Source of the DNA: Chloroflexota bacterium
GTDB lineage: Bacteria > Chloroflexota > Anaerolineae > Fen-1058
NCBI GenBank assembly: GCA_016219235.1
Contig: JACRBO010000589.1
Span: 1 to 5,954, forward strand
Direction of reading: 5' to 3'
DNA: 5,954 bases
The notes beneath the pieces are model-generated. The model was not told where the DNA came from and made no database searches. It was given only the letters and a program-made list of their open reading frames with translations. Both the position numbers and the translations under genes were made by a program. Shown piece by piece: positions 1 through 5,954 of the stretch. Within the stretch, counting starts at the first letter, position 1. Each line of letters starts with the position of its first letter.

Positions 1-972
1 CAGTCTGTCCAGGTAGTGCTGAGATTCGATGCGGCGGATCGTGCCGGTCAGGCTGCGCATGACGATCGAACTGGTATGGATCGAGTTGCCCTCGTAGCGC
101 ACGCCGCCGACGAGTTGCCCGTCGGTGATACCGGTGGCCGCGAAGAAGACGTTATTGCCGGCCACGAGATCGTTGGTGGTGAGCACCCGATCGAGATCGA
201 TGTCGAAATCGAGCGCTTTAAGCCGTTCTTTTTCGTCGCGCGCCCACATCTTGCATTGAATCTCGCCGCCCACACATTTCAGGGCCGCCGCCGTGATGAC
301 GGCCTCGGGCGAACCGCCGATGCCCATGAGAATATCTTCTCCGGTATCGCTGAACACGGTTGACAGCGCGCCGGCCACGTCGCCGTCGCTGATTAGTTTG
401 ATGCGCGCGCCACACTCGCGGACGTCGCGGATCAGGTTTTTGTGACGATCGCGATCGAGGATGACAACGGTGAGATCGTGCAGGTCTTTGCCCAATGCTC
501 TGGCGACTTTGGTCAAATTATCTTTCACCGGCGCATTGATGTCGATCATGCCACGCGCCCGCGGGCCAACCGCGATTTTGTTGGCGTAGACCAGATGCTT
601 GGGGTTATACATGGTGCCGCGCTCGGCCAGGGCCACCACGGCGACAGCGCCCGGCAGGCCCAGGGCCGTTAAGCGCGTACCGTCGATCGGGTCCACCGCG
701 ATGTCCACCTGCGGCAGCGCGCCCGTGCCCAATCGCTCGCCATTGAACAACATCGGCGCTTCGTCTTTTTCGCCCTCGCCGATGACGACGATGCCGTCCA
801 TATCCACGGTGTTGAACATCAGGCGCATGGCGTTGACGGCGGCCTGATCGGCTGCGATCTTATCACCGCGGCCCATCTGGCGCGCCGCCGACATGGCGGC
901 TGCTTCGGTCGTGCGGACGAGTTCGAGCGCCAGGTTGCGATCCGGGTCGGCAATGATCGAAGTGGATGTCAT
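1..972 (-). CDS. glpX: Class II fructose-1,6-bisphosphatase (GlpX), 3' end cut by window edge
   Basis: This cytosolic, metal-dependent phosphatase hydrolyses fructose 1,6-bisphosphate to fructose 6-phosphate in gluconeogenesis; some relatives also act on sedoheptulose 1,7-bisphosphate. My reverse-strand translation is open for 324 codons to position 1. It shows GRGDK (residues 34-38), IGEGEKDEAPM (64-74), the phosphatase metal motif DPIDGT (94-99), DGDVAGAL and a GIGGSPEAV loop. E. coli GlpX has DPIEGT, so one acidic residue is Asp here. The last visible residues, TIRRIESQHYLDRL, match the E. coli C-terminal region, so only about 10-20 residues should be missing. The ATG at 972-970 lies one base after the cdsA stop, with a GGGGGG ribosome-binding tract at 985-980 inside cdsA, which suggests translational coupling. 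Family identity is clear; the exact sugar substrate is inferred. Confidence 0.95.
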   Translation of the reverse strand, partial: MTSTSIIADPDRNLALELVRTTEAAAMSAARQMGRGDKIAADQAAVNAMRLMFNTVDMDGIVVIGEGEKDEAPMLFNGERLGTGALPQVDIAVDPIDGTRLTALGLPGAVAVVALAERGTMYNPKHLVYANKIAVGPRARGMIDINAPVKDNLTKVARALGKDLHDLTVVILDRDRHKNLIRDVRECGARIKLISDGDVAGALSTVFSDTGEDILMGIGGSPEAVITAAALKCVGGEIQCKMWARDEKERLKALDFDIDLDRVLTTNDLVAGNNVFFAATGITDGQLVGGVRYEGNSIHTSSIVMRSLTGTIRRIESQHYLDRL

Positions 973-973
973 G

Positions 974-1774
974 TCAGTTCCCCCCTGTGTGTGCGATCCA
1001 GTTGAGATAGTAGTAGCCAACGATCACGGTAAACAGCAGACTGTCCAATCGATCGAGCGCGCCGCCATGACCGGGAATCAAATGGCCGGAGTCTTTAGCG
1101 CCGACCTGCCGCTTGATCATTGAAATAGACAAATCACCCAGCGTGCCGATCGTTGCTCCGATCAGACCAAGCGCGACACCATGAAACCACGGTAAGTTAA
1201 ACACCGCCGCCACGATTGGAGTGAATGCCATCCCGAAGAGCATGCCCCCCGCCAGTCCTTCCCAACTCTTCTTGGGGCTGAGGGTCGGCGTCATCTTGTG
1301 CCGGCCAAACCGTGAGCCGATGAAATACGCACCGCTGTCGGCCAGCCAGGTGCCCGTCAACGTGAGCAATAGCCAACGCTCACCGTCAGGTAATTGCCGT
1401 AACAAAATGAAATGCGCGCCGGCCAGGCCCAAATATAAGCCGCTGGTCACGGCCAACGCCCAATCAACGGTTGGCTCGGCCTGTCGATGCCGCAGCTGCC
1501 AGACCAATGAGACCACTAGTATCAGGGTGATACCGGGTCGCAATATATTGCCGGCCGGATACACGCCATCCGCGCCAATCACGACCACCAGCGCCAGCGA
1601 GAAGAACAACGGCGCTTGATGCGGCTGCTGGCCCTGCCGCAGCAGTTGATTGAATTCGTGCGCGGCGATCATCAGCAATCCGCCAAGTGCAAGATAGAAC
1701 GGTATACCACCGAGCCAGATCAAGGCAATGGCTAACGGCAGTAGGATCAGAGCACTGACGGTGCGGATTAGCAT
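974..1774 (-). CDS. cdsA: Phosphatidate cytidylyltransferase (CDP-diglyceride synthase)
   Basis: This integral membrane enzyme makes CDP-diacylglycerol from phosphatidate and CTP, the branch point of bacterial phospholipid synthesis. The 266-residue protein has several hydrophobic segments, for example about 5-36, 56-73, 78-92, 107-125, 176-194, 199-213 and 247-262. The family signature lies at 218-244: SMIKR, then KDSG at 227-230, PGHGG at 234-238 and DRLD at 241-244. Ala239 follows HGG where the published signature usually has a larger aliphatic residue; this looks like a tolerated variant. SPKKSWEG (166-173) is also typical. The length fits the family. The ATG at 1774-1772 is 26 nt after the uppS stop, and I see no convincing ribosome-binding site, so it may depend on coupling to uppS. 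Its stop almost touches the glpX start. Confidence 0.96.
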   Translation of the reverse strand: MLIRTVSALILLPLAIALIWLGGIPFYLALGGLLMIAAHEFNQLLRQGQQPHQAPLFFSLALVVVIGADGVYPAGNILRPGITLILVVSLVWQLRHRQAEPTVDWALAVTSGLYLGLAGAHFILLRQLPDGERWLLLTLTGTWLADSGAYFIGSRFGRHKMTPTLSPKKSWEGLAGGMLFGMAFTPIVAAVFNLPWFHGVALGLIGATIGTLGDLSISMIKRQVGAKDSGHLIPGHGGALDRLDSLLFTVIVGYYYLNWIAHTGGN

Positions 1775-1800
1775 GCGGCGGACAACATGTAAATGATAAG

Positions 1801-2583
1801 TTACCTGGCGTTCGGTGACGGTGTCGAGTGTGGCGGCGCCGAAGACGGCGGCGCTGACGACGGCGCTTTCTGGCCGGCCACCAATCCAAAGCGGCGTTCC
1901 CGGCTGGCGTAGTGATCCAGCGCTAACTGCAATTCGTTTTCGTCAAAATCCGGCCAGTAAGTCGGGGTCACATAGAGCTCGGCGTAGGCGCCTTGCCAGA
2001 TCAGAAAATTACTGACGCGCATCTCACCACTGGTGCGCACGATCAGGTCGGGATCGGGCTGGCCGGCCGTGTAGAGATACTGGCTCATCAGGGCGTCGTC
2101 GATCTGATCGGGCTGGATGCCGGCCTGAATGATGCGGCGGATGGCGTCGATGATCTCCTGCCGTCCGCCATAATTCAGCGCGACGTTAAGCGTCAACGTC
2201 GTGTTGGCATGCGTCAGTTCAACCGCCTGTTTGATTTTTTTCTGCAGGCGCGGCGAGATGCCGGCGTGGCGGCCAATGTGATTGATCCGCACGCCCTCTT
2301 CATGCAGTTCCTTCAATTCGTGCTCGATCACCTGCTCAAGGATGGTCATGAGGCCGCGCACTTCTTCGGCCGGGCGGCCCCAGTTTTCAGTCGAAAAGGC
2401 ATAGAGGGTCAGAATCTTAATGCCGTGCCTGACACAGGCCCGCAGAATCCGGCGCAGGTTTTCTGTGCCGGCGCGATGTCCCGCCAACCGCGGCAGGCCG
2501 CGGGCTTTTGCCCAGCGGCCATTGCCGTCCATGATGATCGCCAGATGATACGGAACCTGAGTCGGGGTGGATGCGGAGCTCAT
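1801..2583 (-). CDS. uppS: Isoprenyl (undecaprenyl) diphosphate synthase
   Basis: This cis-prenyltransferase condenses isopentenyl diphosphate onto farnesyl diphosphate to make the long polyprenyl diphosphate that carries peptidoglycan and other glycan precursors. Most hallmark motifs are present: [13 protein letters not shown] (13-25) with catalytic Asp19, LAGHRAG (33-39) with His36, [11 protein letters not shown] (61-71), [10 protein letters not shown] (135-144) and the C-terminal pyrophosphate-binding [11 protein letters not shown] (183-193), then YAELY. The last motif is more often RTSGEQRLSN, so Met188 and Val190 are mild variants. The core ends near residue 238; the remaining 22 residues form a Ser/Pro/Ala-rich tail with a repeated SSAPP unit, probably disordered. 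The ATG at 2583 is 23 nt after the frr stop, with only a distant AGGA upstream. The product could have a chain length other than C55. Confidence 0.96.
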   Translation of the reverse strand: MSSASTPTQVPYHLAIIMDGNGRWAKARGLPRLAGHRAGTENLRRILRACVRHGIKILTLYAFSTENWGRPAEEVRGLMTILEQVIEHELKELHEEGVRINHIGRHAGISPRLQKKIKQAVELTHANTTLTLNVALNYGGRQEIIDAIRRIIQAGIQPDQIDDALMSQYLYTAGQPDPDLIVRTSGEMRVSNFLIWQGAYAELYVTPTYWPDFDENELQLALDHYASRERRFGLVAGQKAPSSAPPSSAPPHSTPSPNAR

Positions 2584-2606
2584 ACTGCAACGAAAGTCCT
2601 GGACAA

Positions 2607-3182
2607 CTAGACTTCGCGAATCTCCTCTTCTTTGCGTTTGCTGAGGGATTCGGCCTGTTCGATATATTTGTCGGTTAATTTTTGCAGATCGTCGCGCCCG
2701 CGCTTCAGGTCGTCTTCGGAGATCATTTTTTCTTTTTCGAAGTCGCGCAGCGTGTCTTGAGTGTCGCGGCGGATATTTCGAATGGACACCCGTGCCTCTT
2801 CCAGGCGTTTGTGGACGCTCTTGATCATGTCATTGCGGCGCTCTTCGCTGAGGCGTGGAATGACCAGGCGGATGATCTTGCCATCGTTGTTGGGCGTCAG
2901 ACCCAGATCGGATGACAGAATGGCCCGCTCGATGTCTTTGATCGAATGCGCGTCAAAGGGGCGGATGGTCAGCATTTGCGGCTCGGGCGCGGCAATGGTG
3001 GCCAGATTGGCGAGCGGCGTCGGCACATCGTAGTAATTGACCATGACGCGTTCGACAATCATCGGATTGGCGCGGCCGGTGCGAATGGCGCGGAGATCAA
3101 GTTCGAGCGCGTGCACACTCTTAACCATGTGATCTTCCGCTTCGTGCAATGCGTCTTTGGCGAGTGAGGGATCGGTTGTCAT
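2607..3182 (-). CDS. frr: Ribosome recycling factor (RRF)
   Basis: RRF works with EF-G in the cytosol to split post-termination ribosomes from mRNA. The 191-residue protein is close to the usual 185. It contains RTGRANP (34-40) in the first helix of domain I, then [14 protein letters not shown] with the beta-rich hinge to domain [61 protein letters not shown], and a charged C-terminal helix ending near [10 protein letters not shown]. The ATG at 3182-3180 is preceded by AAGGTGA at 3198-3192, 9 nt away, which supports this start over Met19. It is the first gene of a tight group with uppS, cdsA and glpX. It is separated from pyrH by 348 nt that contain a terminator-like hairpin and a promoter, so it probably has its own transcript. 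Confidence 0.98.
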   Translation of the reverse strand: MTTDPSLAKDALHEAEDHMVKSVHALELDLRAIRTGRANPMIVERVMVNYYDVPTPLANLATIAAPEPQMLTIRPFDAHSIKDIERAILSSDLGLTPNNDGKIIRLVIPRLSEERRNDMIKSVHKRLEEARVSIRNIRRDTQDTLRDFEKEKMISEDDLKRGRDDLQKLTDKYIEQAESLSKRKEEEIREV

Positions 3183-3386
3183 GTGGAACTGTCACCTTGC
3201 ACTTGATTTTGAAATGATCAGGTTGCTACCGCGATCGATCACGCAAGCAGGCGGCAAGCGATATACTCCGGTGATGAGGCACAGTCGATGATGGTGAGAG
3301 TGGGCGCACAGCCCCTGCGTGTTGGCGTCGCTCACGGGGATTTAGGTCGTTGAGCGGCGGCTGATGAGTCTCGCTACTGCATCACT
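3183..3386 (-). other. Long 5' untranslated leader of frr, unassigned
   Basis: If the promoter at 3387-3419 is real, the frr transcript begins near 3380 and carries about 200 nt before the start codon. The stretch has no credible gene. I see only weak local pairing: GTGAG/CTCAC at 3294-3298 and 3331-3335, CGCA/TGCG at 3305-3308 and 3316-3319, and a direct GCAAGC repeat at 3243 and 3254. I recognise no riboswitch or T-box. The AAGGTGA ribosome-binding site of frr lies at its 3' end (3198-3192). Confidence 0.45.
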
Positions 3387-3419
3387 ATTATAATACGAAT
3401 TGGCGCAAGCGCTAGTCAA
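3387..3419 (-). promoter_or_regulatory. Sigma70-type promoter for the frr-uppS-cdsA-glpX unit
   Basis: Read on the minus strand, a -35 box TTGACT (3419-3414) is followed after 18 nt by TATTAT (3395-3390). TATTAT overlaps a perfect TATAAT (3392-3387), which has a 21-nt spacing. The AT-rich TATTATAAT stands out in otherwise GC-rich DNA and lies downstream of the pyrH hairpin, where a new transcription unit would start. The spacer carries GCGCTTGCGC, which might be an operator, but that is speculative. The start site is predicted at about 3380-3383. Confidence 0.72.
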
Positions 3420-3456
3420 GTGCTTAGCGGTTGCCCCAACTCGATCGGGCGTCGGG

Positions 3457-3515
3457 AAAATCTCGGAGGTTTTGAGAATCGATCGAGTTGCTTGATCGCG
3501 CTCAAAACCTCCGAG
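3457..3515 (-). terminator. Hairpin with perfect 15-nt arms after pyrH, probable intrinsic terminator
   Basis: Arms CTCGGAGGTTTTGAG (minus strand 3515-3501) and CTCAAAACCTCCGAG (3476-3462) are perfectly complementary around a 24-nt loop that itself can form a small CGATC/GATCG stem. The second arm is followed by A and T4 (3460-3457). It begins 15 nt past the pyrH stop. The long loop and short T tract are weaker than a classical terminator. The motif could also be a dispersed hairpin repeat used as a terminator. Confidence 0.65.
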
Positions 3516-3530
3516 CCTGGCTGACAGGAA

Positions 3531-4250
3531 TTAGTCGCCGGCAATGATCGTGCCGATGGTCTCGCCGGCCAGGGCGCGTTCCAGGCTGTGCGGCTGCCAC
3601 AGATCAAGCACCAGGATAGGCATGTTGTTGTCCATGCAGAGCGAGATGGCGGTCGAGTCCATGACGCCGACGCGTTGATTCAGCGCGTCGATGTAGGAGA
3701 GTCGATCGTAGCGTTTGGCGTTGGGATTCTTGCGCGGGTCTTCGGCGTAGACGGCATCGACCTTGGTCGCTTTGATCAGCACGTCCGCATTGACTTCCAT
3801 CGCGCGCAGGGCGGCGGCCGTATCGGTAGTGAAGTAGGGATTGCCCGTGCCCGCGCCGATGATGACCACGCGCCCTTTTTCCATGTGGCGGATGGCGCGC
3901 AATCGAATGTAAGGTTCGGCGATCGCTTGCATGGAGATGGCGGTCTGGACGCGCGTCTCAACCCCGGCGCGTCCCAACGCATCTTGCAGCGCCAGCGAAT
4001 TCATCACGGTCGCCAGCATGCCAATGTGATCGGCCACCGACCGATCCATGCCCAGCGACAGGCCGTCTTTGCCGCGCCACAAATTTCCGCCGCCCAACAC
4101 GATGGCCACTTCGATGCCCAGGTCATGCACGATCTTGACTTTGGCCGCCAGGTCTTCGGCTTCGTGCACATCCAGGCCGACCTTGCCTTCGCCGCCGGCC
4201 AGGGCTTCGCCGCCCAGTTTCAACACGATGCGTTTGTACTTGCTTGTCAT
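3531..4250 (-). CDS. pyrH: Uridylate kinase (UMP kinase)
   Basis: This cytosolic amino-acid-kinase-family enzyme phosphorylates UMP to UDP with ATP and feeds pyrimidine nucleotide synthesis; bacterial forms are typically hexamers under GTP/UTP control. The 239-residue protein has KLGGEAL (11-17, usually KLSGEAL), GGGNLWRG (53-60), [11 protein letters not shown] (74-84), the acceptor-binding [13 protein letters not shown] (134-146), [13 protein letters not shown] (160-172) and MDSTAISLC (197-205). Ser13 of the usual motif is Gly. An in-frame ATG at 4283 would add 11 residues, but the ATG at 4250 is preferred because AAGGAG lies 6 nt upstream and [12 protein letters not shown] fits the family N terminus. 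It is isolated between two terminator-like hairpins, and I could not find its own promoter, so some readthrough from rpsB-tsf is plausible. Confidence 0.97.
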   Translation of the reverse strand: MTSKYKRIVLKLGGEALAGGEGKVGLDVHEAEDLAAKVKIVHDLGIEVAIVLGGGNLWRGKDGLSLGMDRSVADHIGMLATVMNSLALQDALGRAGVETRVQTAISMQAIAEPYIRLRAIRHMEKGRVVIIGAGTGNPYFTTDTAAALRAMEVNADVLIKATKVDAVYAEDPRKNPNAKRYDRLSYIDALNQRVGVMDSTAISLCMDNNMPILVLDLWQPHSLERALAGETIGTIIAGD

Positions 4251-4256
4251 GCGCGT

Positions 4257-4262
4257 CTCCTT
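4257..4262 (-). promoter_or_regulatory. Ribosome-binding site that fixes the pyrH start
   Basis: AAGGAG on the minus strand is separated by 6 nt from the ATG at 4250-4248. This decides against the in-frame upstream ATG at 4283, which has no comparable site at the right distance. Confidence 0.85.
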
Positions 4263-4299
4263 CGTAGAAGATGAGAAAGCCAATCGGTCGTTGAGTTAC

Positions 4300-4334
4300 A
4301 AAAAGGGCAACGGATGTTTGTCCGTTGCCCTTTT
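4300..4334 (-). terminator. Intrinsic terminator after tsf
   Basis: A perfect 14-bp stem has arms 4334-4321 and 4314-4301, with core GGGCAACGGA / TCCGTTGCCC and a 6-nt loop CAAACA. Reading minus, the second arm runs into T5 (4304-4300). It starts 9 nt after the tsf stop. The A/T-flanked arms would also give T4 on the plus strand, so it could work in both directions, though no plus-strand gene needs it. It would end or attenuate rpsB-tsf transcription before pyrH. Confidence 0.88.
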
Positions 4335-4343
4335 CTCATTCGG

Positions 4344-4940
4344 CTACTCTGCGCCGAGTTCGTATCGCACGAACCGGCGGACTACAATGTTCTCTTTTAG
4401 ATCGCTGATGCCCTGCTTGATCATGTCCTCGATCGTTTGTTTGTCGTTGAGGACGTAGGGCTGCGCCAGCAAGCAGAATTCTTCGTGGAACTTGCCGGTC
4501 TTCTTTGCAATAGCCGCGTCCACCTCGTCGCCGGACTTGCCCGCCACCAGCGCTTCTTCGCGGAAACCCTTCTGGGCTTCTTCCAAAACCGCCGCTGGCA
4601 CATCTTCGGTCTTGATGTATTTCGGATTCGCCATGGCGATGTGCCTGGCAATGCTCTGGGTCAAGGTCTTGAAGCCTTCGGTGCGTGCCACAAAATCGGT
4701 TTCGCAGTTGACTTCGATCAGGACCGCGACGCGATTGTTGTGATGGATGTACGAGCCAATCAAGCCGTCCTTCGCCACCCGATCGGCCTTTTTGGCGGCC
4801 GAGGCCAGGCCCTTGTCCTTGAGCCAGGCTTTCGCCTTGTCCATATCGCCGCCGGTCTGTTCCAGCGCCTTGCGGCAGTCGAGCACGCCGGCGCCGGTTG
4901 CTTCGCGAAGTGCTTTGATGGTTTTTGCAGAAATTTCCAT
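4344..4940 (-). CDS. tsf: Translation elongation factor Ts, short form
   Basis: EF-Ts is the guanine-nucleotide exchange factor that releases GDP from EF-Tu. The 198-residue protein has the N-terminal UBA-like domain (about 1-40) with LREATGAGVLDCRKAL at 11-26, then the core with VAVLIEVNCETDFVAR (71-86), including TDFV (81-84), which contacts EF-Tu. The C-terminal part, ENIVVRRFVRYELG, is also recognisable. E. coli EF-Ts has about 283 residues; this length matches the short Thermus-, cyanobacterial- and Chloroflexota-type protein, which has a reduced core. In Thermus that form works as a dimer, and the same may hold here by analogy. It follows rpsB by 52 nt that carry a hairpin. The ribosome-binding site is weak (GAGG, 10 nt before the ATG at 4940). 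A strong terminator follows. Confidence 0.98.
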   Translation of the reverse strand: MEISAKTIKALREATGAGVLDCRKALEQTGGDMDKAKAWLKDKGLASAAKKADRVAKDGLIGSYIHHNNRVAVLIEVNCETDFVARTEGFKTLTQSIARHIAMANPKYIKTEDVPAAVLEEAQKGFREEALVAGKSGDEVDAAIAKKTGKFHEEFCLLAQPYVLNDKQTIEDMIKQGISDLKENIVVRRFVRYELGAE

Positions 4941-4958
4941 AGTTCTTAGTCCTCAAAG

Positions 4959-4985
4959 TTCGACCACAGTCAGGCTGTGGTCGAA
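4959..4985 (-). promoter_or_regulatory. Intercistronic hairpin between rpsB and tsf
   Basis: Perfect 11-bp arms TTCGACCACAG (4985-4975) and CTGTGGTCGAA (4969-4959) enclose a 5-nt loop CCTGA. It begins 7 nt after the rpsB stop and ends 18 nt before the tsf ATG. The sequence after it is CTTTGAGG, which lacks a T tract, so it is unlikely to be a strong terminator. mRNA stabilisation or control of tsf translation is more likely, because the weak GAGG of tsf follows directly. Confidence 0.7.
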
Positions 4986-4992
4986 ACGTTCA

Positions 4993-5811
4993 TCAGGCTT
5001 CGTCAACGACTTCGTCGCCGGCTTCAAACTCAAGGCCAGCGCGTAACTTCGCGAGAGTGGCTTCACCCAGATACTTGTCGTCGGCTTCGGCCATTTCTTC
5101 AGGCGCTTCCACCGGCTGTGTTTCCTTGCGCATCGCCATGCCTTCCAACACCGCATCGGCCATGCGGGCCACGATCAACTTGATCGCGCGGATGGCGTCA
5201 TCGTTGGCGGGAATGACGTAATCGATCGGGTCCGGGTCGCAGTTCGTATCGACCATCGCAATGATCGGGATGTTGAGCGTGTTCGCTTCCTTAATCGCGG
5301 TGACTTCGCGATGGGTGTCGATCACGAACAGCACGTCGGGCAGTTTGCGCATGTCTTTGATGCCGCCCAGTCGCAGGTTCAACTTGGTGATCAGGCGCTC
5401 CAGATCGAGGGCTTCCTTCTTTGGCAGCACGTCAAACTCGCCGCGATCGCGCCGCCCTTCCAGGTTGTGCAGCGTGTCGATGCGTTGCCGGATGGTGCGC
5501 CAGTTGGTGAGCGTGCCGCCCAGCCAGCGATAGGTGATGTGCGGCGCATTGGCGCGCATCGCTTCTTTGGCGATGGTTTCCTGCGCCTGGCGCTTGGTGC
5601 CGACGAACAGGACGGTGCCGCCATTCGCAATGGTGTCGCGAATGAGGTTGTACGCATTGTCCAGTGCGGCGATGGTTTGCTGCAGATCGATGATGTGGAT
5701 ACCGTTGCGCTCGGTAAAGATGAAGGGCTTCATCTTGGGGTTCCAGCGCTTGGTCCGGTGACCGAAGTGCACGCCCGTCTCGAGCAGTGCCTTCATTGAG
5801 ACAACAGCCAT
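4993..5811 (-). CDS. rpsB: 30S ribosomal protein S2
   Basis: S2 is a late-assembling small-subunit protein that bridges head and body near S1 or the Shine-Dalgarno duplex. The 272-residue protein starts [27 protein letters not shown] style (S2 signature 1 at about 9-27). It continues with IIDLQQT (40-46), [11 protein letters not shown] (67-77), [10 protein letters not shown] (95-104), the coiled-coil region about 105-150, and [19 protein letters not shown] (158-176), with [26 protein letters not shown] as the second signature. E. coli S2 has about 241 residues; the extra length is an acidic C-terminal tail from about residue 228, rich in Glu, Asp and Ala. AGGAGG lies 7 nt before the ATG at 5811, the best ribosome-binding site in the window. 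A structured leader precedes it, and tsf follows as in most bacteria. Confidence 0.98.
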   Translation of the reverse strand: MAVVSMKALLETGVHFGHRTKRWNPKMKPFIFTERNGIHIIDLQQTIAALDNAYNLIRDTIANGGTVLFVGTKRQAQETIAKEAMRANAPHITYRWLGGTLTNWRTIRQRIDTLHNLEGRRDRGEFDVLPKKEALDLERLITKLNLRLGGIKDMRKLPDVLFVIDTHREVTAIKEANTLNIPIIAMVDTNCDPDPIDYVIPANDDAIRAIKLIVARMADAVLEGMAMRKETQPVEAPEEMAEADDKYLGEATLAKLRAGLEFEAGDEVVDEA

Positions 5812-5818
5812 GATAGAT

Positions 5819-5824
5819 CCTCCT
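5819..5824 (-). promoter_or_regulatory. Strong ribosome-binding site of rpsB
   Basis: AGGAGG with 7-nt spacing to the ATG at 5811-5809. It lies 19 nt downstream of the closing stem of the candidate leader structure, so changes in that fold could affect its access. Confidence 0.9.
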
Positions 5825-5843
5825 GTATAGTTTTAGATTTCGT

Positions 5844-5945
5844 CCGCCGTTATCATCTGATGTGACCACCTGAGGGCTGTAGTCTCAGGCACCAGCCACA
5901 CCATCCAACGGCGTGTGAGATTGAATCCGTGTCGGGATTCGGCGG
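5844..5945 (-). promoter_or_regulatory. Candidate structured rpsB leader RNA
   Basis: On the minus-strand transcript a closing stem CCGCC (5945-5941) / GGCGG (5848-5844) can enclose three hairpins in order. These are GAATCC/GGATTC with a 6-nt loop (5940-5923), CACAC/GTGTG with an 11-nt loop (5917-5897) and CCTGAG/CTCAGG with a 9-nt loop (5889-5869). None overlap, so they can form together as a multibranch fold just upstream of AGGAGG. S2 is known to regulate its own operon through the rpsB leader in E. coli. Similar control here is inferred, and I do not recognise a named RNA family. A TATACT at 5954-5949 could be a -10 box, but its -35 would lie outside the window. Confidence 0.45.
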
Positions 5946-5954
5946 CAGAGTATA

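Noticed and set aside
1993..2610. Long plus-strand open frames, such as 1993-2610 and 3588-4274
   Set aside because: They lie antisense to uppS and pyrH, encode no recognisable domain and reflect GC-rich codon use on the real strand.
3220..3233. T-box-like string AGGTTGCTACCGCG on the plus strand
   Set aside because: It resembles the T-box consensus but lacks the UGGN bulge needed for the tRNA acceptor end, lies on the strand with no downstream gene, and has no stem I before it.
3192..3335. Possible 47-residue leader peptide on the minus strand (GTG start at 3335, stop at 3192) with a His-containing stretch
   Set aside because: It has a GTG start with no ribosome-binding site and no recognisable family. 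It is the sort of open frame expected by chance, even though its stop overlaps the frr ribosome-binding site.
4251..4283. Longer pyrH start at 4283 adding 11 residues
   Set aside because: The added residues do not match the family, and the AAGGAG at 4262-4257 is placed correctly only for the ATG at 4250.
4251..4300. A promoter for pyrH in the gap after the tsf terminator
   Set aside because: A TTGGCT is present but has no -10 box at usable spacing, so I did not call one.
1..5954. Mobile element, CRISPR array, tRNA, rRNA or defence genes
   Set aside because: All sizeable open frames on the coding strand are housekeeping genes, and I saw no regular spaced repeats, transposase motifs or tRNA-like folds.

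Overview
This is an ordinary but well-resolved bacterial housekeeping locus. All seven genes are on the minus strand, so transcription runs from high to low coordinates. In that order they are rpsB (ribosomal protein S2), tsf (EF-Ts), pyrH (UMP kinase), frr (ribosome recycling factor), uppS (isoprenyl diphosphate synthase), cdsA (CDP-diglyceride synthase) and a glpX-type class II fructose-1,6-bisphosphatase that runs off the low-coordinate edge. rpsB to cdsA follows the widely conserved bacterial order. GlpX then sits where many bacteria have dxr and the rseP protease.

The base composition is moderately high in GC. The EF-Ts is the short form of about 200 residues, and the recycling factor carries a 'DLGL(T)PNNDG..IRLVIP.L(S/T)EERR' pattern that I associate with Chloroflexota. 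I therefore favour a Chloroflexota (Anaerolineae-like) or related bacterium, possibly from a metagenome. This is an inference and not proven. The palindrome CGATCG is strikingly frequent (16 copies by eye), which also recalls the cyanobacterial HIP1-type bias.

Region by region: 5812-5954 is the 5' leader of rpsB, with three small hairpins enclosed by a closing stem and followed by a strong AGGAGG. rpsB and tsf (5811-4344) form the translation unit, separated by a perfect 11-bp intercistronic hairpin. A perfect 14-bp stem with a T5 tract ends this unit just after tsf. pyrH (4250-3531) stands alone and is followed by a second hairpin with perfect 15-nt arms. A 348-nt non-coding gap (3183-3530) holds that hairpin, a near-consensus sigma70-type promoter and an unexplained leader of about 200 nt for frr. 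frr, uppS, cdsA and glpX (3182-1) are then tightly packed, with gaps of 23, 26 and 1 nt.

Functionally the cluster joins protein synthesis (S2, EF-Ts, RRF) with pyrimidine nucleotide supply (UMP kinase), the polyprenyl carrier lipid for cell-wall and glycan synthesis (UppS), phospholipid synthesis (CdsA) and a gluconeogenic phosphatase (GlpX). Nothing suggests a mobile element, defence system, CRISPR array, tRNA or rRNA. The points worth a second look are regulatory: how terminators and a promoter split the conserved operon, and the candidate structured leaders.
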